A stretch of DNA of 64,000 nucleotides, from assembly GCA_028015205.1 (NCBI GenBank), contig JAPWFG010000025.1:2666001-2730000 (forward strand), written 5' to 3'. Below, piece after piece: positions 26,901 to 41,400 of the stretch. This DNA is from Mytilisepta virgata. Taxonomy: Eukaryota > Mollusca > Bivalvia > Mytilida > Mytilidae. How positions within the stretch are numbered: position 1 is the first letter of the stretch; each line of letters starts with the position of its first letter. A program made the translations under genes and the position numbers. Under the pieces are notes generated by a model that saw nothing but the letters and a program-made list of their open reading frames with translations, was not told the DNA's origin and made no database searches.

Positions 26901-29900
26901 AGCTACTTTGATGGCAAACATGGTATCCCGAGTTGAATGGTGATGATGAAAGTTTGTTTTGGACGGCCGTTTTTTTTAAAATGGCTGCCATTTTCCCGCC
27001 ATTTTTTACACTTGCTCGGATTTCAACAATATTTGGTTTTTAAAGTAAACATGGTATCCTTAGTGAATGGTGATGATGAGAATGTTGTATAACAATGATT
27101 AAACTTCATAATATGTGAGCTTTTAATTGCCATCACTTGGTGTCTGTCATCATCGTTCTTAACAAATTTTCAAACATCTTCTCCTCTGAAACTACTAGGG
27201 GGATTTGGATGAAACTTAGCATGATTGTTTCTGCAATATTTCCTTTTCAAGTACAATAAAAAGCCTTAACCCACAATTTTTACATAACTTCTTTCAAACA
27301 TTTTAAAAACGAAGACAACATATAGACCAAAAGATTTATACTTGTATTTGAAGATGAATTAAAGCTTGTATTTTGTATTGTGAATCATCAGATTGACCAT
27401 GACTGTATCTTAATCAAGCATAGGGAGAACTCATGCCCATTTCTTTCCAGAGGTTCTTGAAAGGCTTTTAAAGGTATTTTATGTGACCTTAAATACTCAG
27501 TTTAATTTACAAAAAAACATTAATATATTAATTTAGTTTATAGACATTGTTTGCCAGGTGAGCGATTCAGGCTCTTGAGAGCCTCTTGTTTTGTCACGCA
27601 CTCGGCAAGCCTTGTTAGCTCACCTGGCCGAAGGCCATGTGAGCTATTGCCATCACTTGGCGTCCGTCGTCGTCCGTCGTCGTCCTTAACAATTTTTCAA
27701 AACTCTTCTCCTCTGAAACTACTTGACCAATTGGAACCATACTTGGTATGAATGTTCTTTGGGGTATCCTGCATAGAACTGATGTGGGGATTTTTGATCC
27801 GTCGAAAAACATGGCCGCTGTTACTAAAAATAGAACATAGGGGTCAGACAACAGTTTTTCGCAAATATCTCAAAAATCATTAGGTTATGGCAGATTCTGG
27901 CAGGTTGAAAGTGTTCAGCATGATGAGAGCTACCTGTATGCTGATTTTCGTGAAAATCTGTCAACTGATGTTAGAGTTATTGCCCTTTTTTGACATTTTT
28001 GGCTTTTTTTTATGTTATTATTTCAAAAATCTTCTCCTCTGAAACTACTTGACTAATTAGAACCAAACTTGGTATGAATGTTCCTTGGGGTTCCCTGCAT
28101 AGAACTGATGTGGGGATTTTTGATTCGTCGAAAAACATGGCCGCTGTTACTAAAAATAGAACATAGGGGTAAATTGCTGTTTTTTGCTAATAACTCAAAA
28201 ACCATTACAGATATCGAAAATCTGACATGGGGTAAAATTGATCAGCAAGACAAGATCTACCTGCCCTGAAATTTTGAAGGAAATTCTAAAACCCATTTAG
28301 GAGTTACTGCCCTTTTTTCGTCAAATTTTCAAAATTTTAACATTTTTCGTCATTTATCTCCAAAACTATTTGAGATAGAAGTGAAATGTAAATTTGAAAA
28401 ATGTTTGCCATGTTGAGATCTACCTACCCTGAAATTTTAAAGGAAATCCCAAAACCCATTTAGGAGTTGTTGCCCTTTTTTTGTCAAATTTTCAAAATTT
28501 TTTATTCAAAAATCTTCTTCTCTGAAACTGCTGGGCCGATTGGTTTGAAACTTAATAGGAATGATCTATGACATGTCCTCTACAAACGATCCTCAATTTA
28601 TTTTGATCTGACATAAAACATGGCTGTCGTAGCTAAAAATAGAATATAGGGGTGCATGTGTTGTTTTTGGCTTATAACTTAAAAACCGTTACAGATATCA
28701 AAAATCTGACATGGGCTAAAATTGATCAGCATGACAAGATCTACCTAACCTGAAATTTTGAAGGATATTGTAAAACCCATTTAGGAGTTATTGCCCTTTT
28801 TTTGTCAAATTTTCATAATTTAACATTTTTCGTCATTTATCTCCAAAACTATTTGAGATAGAAGTGAAATCTAAATTTGAAAAATGTTTGCCATGTTGAG
28901 ATCTACATACCCTGAAATTTTAAAGGAAATCCCAAAACCCATTTAGGAGTTATTGCCCTTTTTTCGTCAAATTTTCAAAATTTAACATTTTTCGTCATTT
29001 ATCTCCAAAACTATTTGAGATAGAAGTGAAATCTAAATTTGAAAAATGTTTGCCATGTTGAGATCTACATACCCTGAAATTTTAAAGGAAATCCCAAAAC
29101 CCATTTAGGAGTTATTGCCCTTTTTTTGTCAAATTTTCAAAATTTTAACATTTTTGAATATCTCTAAAACTATTTGAGATAGAAGTGAAATATAAATTGA
29201 AAAATGTTTGCCATGTTGAGATCTACGTACCCTGAAATTTTGAAGGGAATCCCAAATTCTATTTAGGAGTTATTGGTTTGTGTAATTTGAGGTCGGGTTC
29301 TGTTACATTTATTTAAGGTTCACCCTTATTCCTGGTCAATTTTGTCAACTTCCTGCCAGGACTGCCACCACCAGGGAACATATTTTAACATTAAACCTTA
29401 TGAAAAATAAATCTTCAACAAATTTTCCCTGAACAATTGAACCAATTGCAACAAACTTTGTCAAATAGTTGATTAATTGTCCAATGAAAACAGACTCCAG
29501 GTGAGCGATACAGGCTCTGGTGAGCCTCTTGTGTCTAACAGAAAATTGCTATCCATTGTCATTTTTGATAGAATCTCTGAGCTATAAATGTTCATTTTAC
29601 TTATCAATGTAATTGCAGTAATTGAGTTTAACCGTTTGTATAGTGAGATCAAATTGACCCGATTTCACAATATAAACCTATTTTGATGAAAAAAAACACC
29701 TCTTTTATGTTCGGTCATTACCGTTGTACATGTCTTGTACTAAGATACTTCAGTTTGTAAATATCTCCATATCTGTATGGATATGAATCCCTTTTATCTT
29801 CCATCATTAACGTTGTATCATATGCTATTGTACTTAAATACTTAAGTTTGTTAAAAATCTCCATATCTGTATGGATATGAATTTAGATAATTAAAATAAC

Positions 29901-32367
29901 ATTACTGGTAACTAAATCGATCAGATAAGTCAGGTATAATTTTAACTGGCACAAAGGAAATCTTACTACACTTGGGGTTGTGTCTAGTGGCTAAATGCAT
30001 AGATTGTTGAGATGTGTTTGATATCAAGCTCAAAATATATGAATTGCTACACTTGGGATTGTGTCTAGTGGCTTAATGCATAGATTTTTGTAATGAGGTG
30101 TGTTTGATATCAAGCTCAAAATATATGAATTGCTATTTCAATTTTCTCTTACTACACTTGGGGTTGTGGCTAGTGGATAAATGCATCATAGATTGTTGTA
30201 ATGAGGTGTGTTTGATATCAAGCTCAAAATATATGAATTGCAATTTTCTCTTACTACACTTGGGGTTATGGCTAGTGTCTTAATGCATTATAGATTGTTA
30301 TAATGAGGTGTGTTTGATATCAAGCTCAAAATATATGAATTGCAATTTGCTCTTGGTTGGGGTTGTGTCTAGTAACTTAATGCATTATAGATTGTTGTAA
30401 TGAGGTGTGTTTGATATCAAGCTCAAAATATATGAATTGCAATTTCTCTTACTACACTTGAGGTTGTGGCTAGTAGATAAATGCATCATAGATTGTTGTA
30501 ATGAGGTGTGTTTGATATCAAGCTCAAAATATATGAATTGCAATTTCCTCTTATTACACTTGGGGTTGTGGCTAGTGGCTAAATGCATTATAGATTGTTG
30601 TAATGAGGTGTTTTTGATATCAAGCTCAAAATATATGAATTGCAATTTTCTCTTACTACACTTGGGGCTGTGGCTGGTGGATAAATGCATTATAGATTCT
30701 TGTAATGAGGTGTGTTTGATATCAAGCTCAAAATATATGAATTGCAATTTTCTCTTACTACACTTGGGGCTGTGGCTGGTGGATAAATGCATTATAGATT
30801 CTTGTAATGAGGTGTGTTTGATATCAAGCTCAAAATATATGAATTGCAATTTTCTCTTACTACACTTGGGGCTGTGGCTGGTGGATAAATGCATTATAGA
30901 TTCTTGTAATGAGGTGTGTTTGATATCAAATTACATATCTACAACCTATGAAAAACACTAGCTTTGATATACCTTAAACTTGTTATAAATAGTATAAACT
31001 ATCAATCTGACAGAAAGTCCTTCGATAAAAGTGTCAAGCTTTGTTTAAGCCAAGGGAAGCAGATTCTTTCACTCTGCTATCAAGCATTTCACTATTTGCT
31101 GACGATGCGTAAACAACAAGCATGGTCAATGCTAGATGATGTAATTTAATATATGTAAAGGAAATGTCATTGTTCAGAGATGAAGCTTAATTATCAAACA
31201 TGTTTTTGATATTTTAGGCCATACCAAATTGATCTTTAGTTCTTTGGATTTCGACGTTCCAATTTTTGGACTATGTAAATTTTAAGAAAAATTTTTTTTG
31301 CCGCTTCATATTGCAAAAATGCCAAAAATTCGCCCAAAATTTTTCATTTCTCAATAAATTGAAAATGAAATTATTCGCCCACTCCTAAAATTTTGTAAAA
31401 ATTGGGATTTTTACCATTTTTTTTGCAATATTTTATTTTTAAAAATGTGAGCCACACGAAAATTTGATCTGCACTCAAAAAAAAAAAAAACAAGTCCCCA
31501 AGACAGAAAAAAAATTAAAATTAAAACTTGACCTGATCGCACCTATTTTTGCCATCCAAAAATCCAAAGAACAAAAAATTAAATTGGTGTGGCCTTATGT
31601 AATTGAATTTATGCAACTTTTTATTTTTGATTAATAGGATGAAGTATTTCTACATTGCATCATATTACAAAGAAAGAAAACTTATTATTTTTCACATTAA
31701 TTCTGCAGGAAATAATTTGTAAATGTATCATTTTTAGAAAATGATACTTGGTTAGATGCAGATTATGCTCAGGACAGATTTCATTTTCAGATTAATTACT
31801 TTTTCCTTTTAATGATTAAAGTACATTGGATTGAACAGAAAGATCAGAGAATACCTCAGATGATGATATAATGGTGGTAATAGAAAATTTATGTCCAAGT
31901 GAAAATTAAATTTTTTTTTTTTAGATTTCTAGGCTATTTCATGAAAGTTTTCCCTTGACAGAAATGGAGATTTTAGGGGGAGAGGAGAAATTGTAAAAAT
32001 ATTTATAAACCTCACATGTCTGTTTTTAAGACTTCTAATTAATTTTTTCATGTGGAAAAGGATTAAAATGTGATATATGTGTTTTATTAATATATATCTT
32101 GCAAAGTTTTTATTTTGTAGGGACGTACACCTTTCCATGTTCCAACCCAGGTCACTTGGTCAGCCATGGCTCAACTTTTAAATACAAAGTTTCAGTCTGT
32201 AACTGGACGTGGTCTTAGTAATGACAATCTTAATTATCTCGCTTCAAAAGTTTTTAGTAAGTATTTAGTCAGTTCAAGGAAAAGTGGTAAAGATTTCTAT
32301 GCCCTTTTTATTTATACCCCCCCGCAAACAAAGTTTGGGGGGGTATATAGGAATCACCTTGTCCGTC

Positions 32368-32402
<35 letters not shown>

Positions 32403-35400
32403 CCATATATCTTGTAAGCGCAACTCCTCCTAGACCGCTCAATGGATTTCAACGAAACTTTACAGAAAGGAAGTAAATAATCCAAAGATTGGCATGAAGA
32501 AAAATCTTTGCTTTCCGATATCACACAAGGGAGATAATTGGACTTCTATTTTTTTTGGCTTATACATTATATATGAACCTCGTAAGCGCAACTCCTCCTA
32601 GACCGCTCAATGGATTTCAACGAAACTTTACAGAAAGGAAGTACATCATCCAAAGATGTGCATGAAGAAAAATCTTTGCTTTCCGATATCACACAAGGGA
32701 GATAATTGGACTTCAATTTTTTTTTGGCTTATACATTATATATGAACCTCGTAAGCGCAACTCCTCCTAGACCGCTCAATGGATTTCAACGAAACTTTAC
32801 AGAAAGGAAGTACATCATCCAAGGATGTGCATGAAGAAAAATCTTTGCTTTCCGATATCACACAAGGGAGATAATTGGACTTCTATTTTTTTTGGCTTAT
32901 ACATTATATATGAACCTCGTAAGCGCAACTCCTCCTAGACCACTCAATGGATTTCAACGAAACTTTACAGAAAGGAAGTACATCATCCAAGGATGTGCAT
33001 GAAGAAAAATCTTTGCTTTCCGATATCACGCAAGGGAGATAATTGGACTTCAAAGCGGGGGGTATCCTTTGTGAGCTTTGCTCACAGTACATCTAGTTTG
33101 GAGCTAAATTTTGTATTGTATATGGATTTTCATCCTGGACTAGAAAATCAGTAGTAATTGAGGCTGAAAGAACATTTTAAGCAAAACTGTCAAAAAAGTC
33201 AACTAGTGTCTGTAAATCTTAGTTCATGGAATGGATTTCTTGCATTTTGAAAGCCTAAATGTTAGAATTACATGAATAACCCAATTTTGTGTTGGTTGAT
33301 TAATTTTTTTGAGTCATGAAAGAAAACATAAAACATAAAACTTTGCAATTGTTTATGCAGGTTATGTTTGTACACCTAAAAAATGATTCCTAAGGATGAT
33401 CGCTGGTCTAATAGGAAATAAATAGGATTTGAAATAGGTGTTTTAGTTTGAGAGAACATATGAACAGTAAACAAATAAGCAAGGAAAAAATATAGGTTCA
33501 TGTGCTCATTTTAGAGCCCTAAAGCCTTGAAAATTTGCAGGAAATAGGTTTTCTCTGGATTTTTCATTGTCTTTGCATGGGCAACTTCAGTCTCTCAAAA
33601 ATGTATGAAATAATAAAAAGGATTTCATAAAATTTTGTTAAATACCATTTTAAGGTATATATGATTGAATTATAAAAGAAAAAATGGGGGTTCATGGGCA
33701 AAAAAGTTTAAGAAATGGATAAAACCCGAGGATTCCGAAAATCTGACAAACACCAAAACATGACCAGCGAGCATCCTTAATGGAATAATTAATTACAGCT
33801 ACAGGAAACAAAGGACATACTGGTAGTTTTAATTAACTTGATCTTCCAGTGTATATTTTTATGTTTATATCATATACTTAGTAAATAAGGTGTTTATTTG
33901 TTATATACATGTAATAACAAAATAATCATTGATATGCTGTGCTATTTGTTTATGTACAGTAGAAACTCAGGTTACTGTCGAAATCTGTTCAAATTATAGG
34001 TAGTTTTAGTTTTCTGAAGTTTATTCAAGTACAGAAAATTGCTAGTGCTGTACCGTATATGAGTTGGTGTAGCTAATCATTCGAATGAAATTTTTTTTTA
34101 TACCCCCATTCTACGGAGTGGGTGGTATACTAGATTCACCTTGTCTGTTTGTCTGTCTGTCCGTCCGTTCAAACTGAAATTTTTCGTCACACTTATCTAG
34201 GCTTCTGTGCACAGGAATGTTTTGATATTTGGCCTGTAGCTTTATGACCATGAGTTGTATCGTCTCTCCTTTTTTCAGGTCTGTCAAGGAACCACTTCCT
34301 GTTTGCCGATACTTACAAATTTTACAATACCTTATGTTTACATTAAATTTTTCGTCAAACTTTTCAAGTCTGTTTTCCCAATTTTCAAAATTAAAAATGA
34401 GTGGGGGTATACTTTGCATGATAACACATGCAACTTCATGTTTAATAAAAAATTAAATGGGTTAATCACAATTTAACAGTAATCATGACATCTTAATGAC
34501 ATCAAACTATAAACATTTACCTGTTAAACTAATATCTTTTTATCATACATGTGATTGTTAGATGCATACCATGCTTGTCTATGAGTTATTGAGTTAGATT
34601 TTTCTATTGTAAAAAGAGCAATTATTTTATTGATGGGACCAAATTTTTTGTTCGATTTTTTTGAGAAATTGGTGTTTGAGAAAAATTTTCAACATGAAAG
34701 TTAAGAGAAAATTGATGGTACTTTCAAAAGAGTTTTTTGAGAAATTGGTGTTTGAGAAAAATTTTCAGCATGAAAGTTCAGGGAATATTGATGGTACTCT
34801 CAAAATGGTTTGAGACAAATGGTACATGTGGTAGTGTTCAAGTGACCTGAGTTCAGGCTTTGAAAGTTTGAATGTTTTATTAATTATCATATGTTTATTT
34901 GGTTTGTTTTAGGTGGAACAGATGACTATACAAACCACAGTATTAACTGGACATTATTTAACAAGGTCTGTATATCATTCATGAAATATTCTTTATAGTG
35001 TGTTTTATACACCAGAGTGTCAGGAAAGATAAGGGGGAGGTTTGGGTACCCATAAAACCGGTTTAACCCCACCACTGTTAGGTTTATGTACCTGTTCAGT
35101 GTCTCTACCAAGTCAAACTGTCCTGACTCTTTGTTGTGTTCATGTTTGTGTTTTGTGCTCTTTTATGTTATTTTTTCATGTGGAGTTCTGTCAGTTTGGT
35201 TCCTTTGATTGATTGGTATGTCATTGTTGACCTTTATTCCTGTAATCCATTTTGTTATTTAGTATAATGAATTCCTAGGGACCAGTTAATTATAAGTTGC
35301 ATTTAATTGCTATAAACATATCTTGTTGTGTTGATATAACAAATTTAATGTAAATTTTATAAGTTTGTTATTTTGGTTTACCTAAAATAAGTAATATCTC

Positions 35401-38400
35401 ACCAGCTGAATTGTGTAAAAGGTGTTATCCTTACTGGATATCTCGAAATTTAGGCTCCTTTGGCACAGACATATTTATGTTGTAAATATTCACATTTAAT
35501 ACTGAGTTAATGAGAAACCAGAGTGAGTTATCTTTTCCTAACCAATGTAGGTAAGGGAGATAATAAATTTGTCTCCCTTTTAGCCTCAGGACAAAAGGGA
35601 GAGAATTTAATTATCTCCCTTACCTACATTGGTTAGGAAAAGATAACTCACTCTGATTCCTCATTAATTTGTTGTATTAGGGCCACAGGGGAGATAAGTA
35701 TTATATACTAAATGTCGTTACCCTCTTTAAATAAAGTATTTATTATTATTATTATACCCCTGCTCCAACCTTGTTTTAACCTTGTAGTTCCCGTGCCTGC
35801 ATCCATCTGTCTGTCCGTTACAAAATTTTTTGTCACACTTTTCTCTGCAACTAGTAACTATTCATCACAGTCACTTGATATTTTGTTACAAGCCTTCTAT
35901 AGATACGTTTTCAGAACAAGGCGACATCAACTTCCTGTTTGACGACTACGTTTATTTTTCGACCTTATCTAAAATTGGGGGTATCAGTAGTGAGCAATAG
36001 CTCACAGTACATCTTGTTATTATTATAGATAACTCGTCTATTGTCACTAATACACCTGATTTCATGTTTCGATCTTCAATAGTGTAATAGGACTTCCTGT
36101 ATATTAATTTACATATATATGTAGGGTGTGATATAAAAATTAAACTCCATTATTCAAACTTGGTACTTATAATTCATGTCACCATATTTAAGTTTCAATC
36201 TCTTACTTTACGTAGTTCTGGAAATTTCACCATTTACTGGATATTGTGAATTTTGCTTTTTACACAAATTTTAACCCAGGGGTCAAATTTAAATTTTGAA
36301 GATTTCATTCCCCGCTACATTATTTACCCTACATGCTGCCAGTTTCAAGTTTCCATCTTTAATGGTCTCCAATATTTCATGGGACATTACAGTAGTACAT
36401 ATTCCCGACTTGAGGTCTTGTATACCCTATGATGTCATTAACATATTCTCGCAAGTTTTGGCCAAATTTCAAACTGTCAGCCTGAACGTATAGGTGTAAA
36501 GTTCTGAATGAGACATACCTCATTGCAAAGCAAAAGAATAGCAGATTTTAAAACTGCTACAAATATGGTACTCTCAGCTTTCATTTAAGCCCTTAAATAT
36601 TACTTTTACCATAATGGTATTGTATTAATTTACTCAAAAAAATTTACTTCAAAGTTCAACTTTTTAAAAAACTATGGTGCTCAGTGCCACTTGACCCAGA
36701 CCCTAACGAGACATGAGGATATTGAAGTTTTCTTCCGTATGCACAAGTTATCCTTCCTGACAGACAGTGTCTTGTATTTAACATAAAGGACAAAAATTAC
36801 TTTTATTTTTTTATAAAAAATTTTTAATTGGGGAAGGCATTCATCAGACATTGAAAAATATATACAAAAAACATATATAAAATGTCTGTGGAGGAAATTG
36901 TTAGAATGAAAATATTTTTGCAGAAAAATTACAATTTGTCCATTGATGTCTATGGAAGAAACTTTCTCCAAAGAGCACATAACTCTGTAAATTGGAGCCA
37001 ACTGACATGTGTATGCCAAAAGTGGGGAATACACTTTAAGAAAGTGTAATTTTTTTGCCTTGTGTGACATAAAATTTTTAGACAAAGTATTTGTTCATTC
37101 GGAATTTAAAGTCAAGATATTTTACATGAAAAATACATACATTACAGCATAAGGTTAGATCTATTAGGTTCAGTTTTTGGAAAAAAGATTCTCATTTATT
37201 AGATATATGAAATGGTATTCAATAAATGATAAATTTAATCAAGATTTAAAATATTGAACCGCTGACTCAAGTTTGCTGCTTCTATGTCATGTTTATTAAT
37301 ATTGAAGGACACCATGCCAGGTAGAAATTTTACGTTCTGGGAATGGTTTTATGCCATAATGAGATTAACTAAAGATCACCTTAAAAATCTCTGGTGTGAT
37401 GGGTATGTATAAATAGAAATATTAATGCATAAATTTGTTACAAATTTGTGTAATATTAAGAGAATGCAATAGCTTTCCATTGTTTTTCTCTTCAGTTTTT
37501 TACGACCCTTTTTGTTTTTTTTATGCCCCACCACAAATGTGGCCGGGGCATATAGATTTACCCTGGTCCGTCTGTCCATACGTCCATTCGTACGTCCCGA
37601 TTCAGTTAAGTTTTGCTAGTTTAGCTCCCTTTCTCAGAACCTATAGTAATATATCAATGATATTTCACCACTACAGTTCTCTTGTATAGTACAACACAGT
37701 TCAGCAACACTTGGGTCACTATGACCTATATTTCATGCTTCAGTGTTTTTGGTTAAGTTTTGCTTTTAGGTTCATTTCTTTGGAACTAAGCATAGTGTAT
37801 CAATGAAACTTCATCAGTGGATGTGCCTTGGATGTAATGAGCAGTCGTACAATAATTGGGTTATTATGACCTACACTTTATGCTTGAGTGACTCTGGTTA
37901 AGTTTTATCTGTAGGTTCATTTCTTTGGAACTAGGCATAGTGTATCAATGAAACTTCATCAGTGGATGTGCCTTGGATGATACTGAGCATTCATACATGA
38001 TGACCTACATTTTAGGCAGGGCAACTGTGTCGTACAGACACAATTTCTAGTTTTACAAGATAATGGCCGTTGATGGTCACAAGAAGAAATCTGGAAAAGA
38101 GCAGGAAATTTATCCTATGATTGATTTTGAACTTTCTGATTATAATTAATCATCAGAACACCACTAGGTTTATGTCCATTTTTGTCCGGAATCAGGTTAG
38201 GTATATCAGTGATATTACATCCCTTTGATTATGGTCTGGTTTATTGCCAAAAGGAAAATGATAGAAGTAACAATACCCATAATCAATGATGTACAAAGTT
38301 TTTACTGAGCACAGTCTACTATGATTACACTATTGTTTTCTTCTGATGCCATAGTTTTTGTCTCGCCTATGAAGAATGTTTTGAAAGTCTGAGACACAGT

Positions 38401-41400
38401 TTTAGGTTTGAGTGACATGCATAAGATTTTTCAGACAAATGTCACCTGACCATAACTATTTCTTTTAATGCATTTTCCATTGAGTTAAAATGTTGGATAT
38501 CAGATAATCTTTTTCTGTATCCAAATGCATACTCAGGCGAGACATTTATGTATCGACTCTTGTCTGAAATGACTATCTGTTTAAGAAAAACAATAACAAG
38601 TATTGTTACTATTTGTGCTTTGGAAAATCTTATTTTTTTAAATATTTTACATAAAATGTTAACGTATAAAGGTACCCCATTTAACATATTGAATTCATAT
38701 GCCTTTTTCTTTTCTCTAGGACAATACTTGGTTTTATCAGTAAAACACAAGCACAAGAACTGTTGCAGAATAAACCAGTTGGTACTTTTCTGTGTCGGTT
38801 CTCAGACTCTGAACTGGGTGGCGTCACCATTGCCTGGATAGCTGAACCTAACGCACATGGTTAGTTCTATGACAAATTTTATTTTGCAATTTTTTGGGGA
38901 AAAATTGTTGATGGTAAGGTCATTTGGCTCTGATTGGATGGAATTTGGGATTATATATCAGAGTATACACATTTATTGACAACACAATAACTGCCATTTC
39001 CTGTTAAAAAAAATTGAAATAGAACTTTCTTTTCCTGGAACATTGAAGAGACAGGATCTGCAGATAAAAGTATTTGTATGGTGTTTTTTTGAAAACACAA
39101 GTCATTTCAATCATTTATATTTTTTATTTCAGCAGGAATGAATGCTATGTTTAGCAAAATACTTTCAAAAATTAAATAGATACTGTTAAAGAGCATGGTA
39201 TGTCTGGCCTCTTGAATTCCCAATCAAAAAGTAAGGAAAAATTGCTGTCAACTATCATTAAGTACTCTTAAAATGTTGCATTTTAAGGAACATGTTTTGT
39301 TGTCAACAAGAGTTTTCTGTATTATCGGCAGTATGCTGTCAAACATGGCTAATTGTGAAGAAATCAAGGAAAAACACCAAATATCACTCATTTTTGGACC
39401 TTTGAAATAAATTTTGATATTGGCAACAGCCTTGTTCCAAAAAGATATTTCACTGAAATGTGTCTTCATGTAAGACAAGCATTATGTTAAAAAATGTTTT
39501 TGGGCAAGTCTGTTGCTCATAGTTGTTTTGACCAAAAACTACTGTGAAAACACTCAATTTTCATTAAATCCTTGATTTAGCAGACGTCCATGATGTTGCT
39601 GTTGCATCGTAGGAAGAAATTTTGTACATTGATTGATAGATTGTGACTATAAATTCAAATCTGAATCTTAATTTAAATTTTTTTATGTGAGATGGGCCCA
39701 AATAATGGCTGAAATCATACCATATCCTCTATCTTCAATGTTGACTCACTGACATTATGTTTTATGTTGACTTTAAATGGGGGAGAAACATAAGTATCGT
39801 ATCACTGACAATTTAAAATAAGTACATGTATGTTGTATTTTAACAGGAGAGAAACAAGTTTGGAATTTAGCACCTTACGGAACCAAAGAAATAAGTATTC
39901 GAACTCTTGCCGATAGAATAAAAGACCTGCCACAACTAATTCACCTTTACCCAGACATACCTAAAGATCAGGCATTCAGTAAATACTGCACAACAGATAC
40001 ATGTAAGTGTTTCTTGTTAAAGATTAGATATTTTTATAATCTGCAATTACAAATTAGAAAGTTGATAAAATATCTATATGAGTTATCTGCTCGTGTTGAT
40101 TGTTTACCAGTGAATTCTGTAGAAAAAATGGGAACAGATTTGTAGATATACCAGTTTATAGACAGATAGATAGAAAATAGCAGTGCATTCGTATATCAAA
40201 TTTTATTTCAATTTAATGTACTGTTATTGTCTTTATACTGCAATCTTTGGTGACATTGGTTGAAATTACTACCAATTTCAAGATTATTTAAAACATATGT
40301 TACCCTCAAGGTTTTCTTAATTATACATAGCAATATGACTACCGGTACAGCAATAAAACAGTCTTTACGAAATTGTTTTACGGTTTGTCTGACCGAATCC
40401 CAAATTTGGCATTTTGATCCTATATGTTGTCATGCAATGTGGTCACATGTCAAGTGTTGAACGATTTATATTAATTAAACATGATTTTTTTTTCATTTCT
40501 GGTTCCGATTTGTCCGTTATGTTTCTTAATTATACATACCAATATGGCTCCCCGTACAGCAATATAATAGTCTTTACGCAATTGTTTTACGGCTTGTTTG
40601 AGCGAATCCCAAATTTGGCATTTTGTTCCTATATGTTCAACTAAAAAATCTCAAAATTTTATACTGACCAACTGGATTTTTGTCTGACTTTTCTTCAGTC
40701 AGACAGCATTTAATAATGACTGATATAATTTCTCACTTTTGAAACCAGGCTGTTCTAATTTTTACCTGATCTTACCATAGGATGAGTCAGTCACAAAGGA
40801 AATAATTTTGAAATTGTCTCTGGGAGTCTAGATCCTAAAACGTAATAAAACTGAAATCCATGCCCTTTAAATTTTGTCAAATAAACTCTAAACTGACTAC
40901 AATCAAAAATTTATATCAAATGATGCGTTCCCCATCTTCCACTGTTCAAAACGCACCAGGGAAAACTGAAAGTACTGACCTTGACCTTGTATAAAATTGG
41001 TTTTTTGTCTCGCCTGTGACGAAAAGTCGCAAAGGAGAGATATAGATGTTACTTTCCTGCGGCACCGGCATAAACTTTTTATACGACCGCAAAATTTTTG
41101 TAGTCGTATATTGGTATGATGTTGGCGTCGGCGTCGTTGTCGTCGGCGTCCGAAGAAATTTGGTTTTCGCACTATAACTTTAGTAGAAGTTAATAGAAAT
41201 CTATGAAATTTAAACACAAGGTTTATGACCACAAAAGGAAGGTTGGGATTGTTTTTGGGAGTTTTGGTCCCAACAGTTTAGGAATTAGGGGCTAAAAAAG
41301 GGCCCAAATAAGCATTTTTCTTGGTTTTTGCACAATAACTTTAGTATAAGTAAATAGAAATCTATGAAATTTAAACACAAGGTTTATGACCACAAAAGGA

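Noticed and set aside
20766..29532. Idea that family A elements are LTR or LINE fragments
   Set aside because: No LTRs, no poly(A) tail, no target duplications and no coding sequence. The ends fit hairpin-ended rolling-circle type elements better.
30385..30961. Two long overlapping ORFs on opposite strands
   Set aside because: Both come from the 102-bp satellite. Kept as a finding about frame openness, not as genes.
36681..37085. 134-codon minus-strand ORF in an intron
   Set aside because: No domain, AT-driven composition, no splice context. I could not support a gene.
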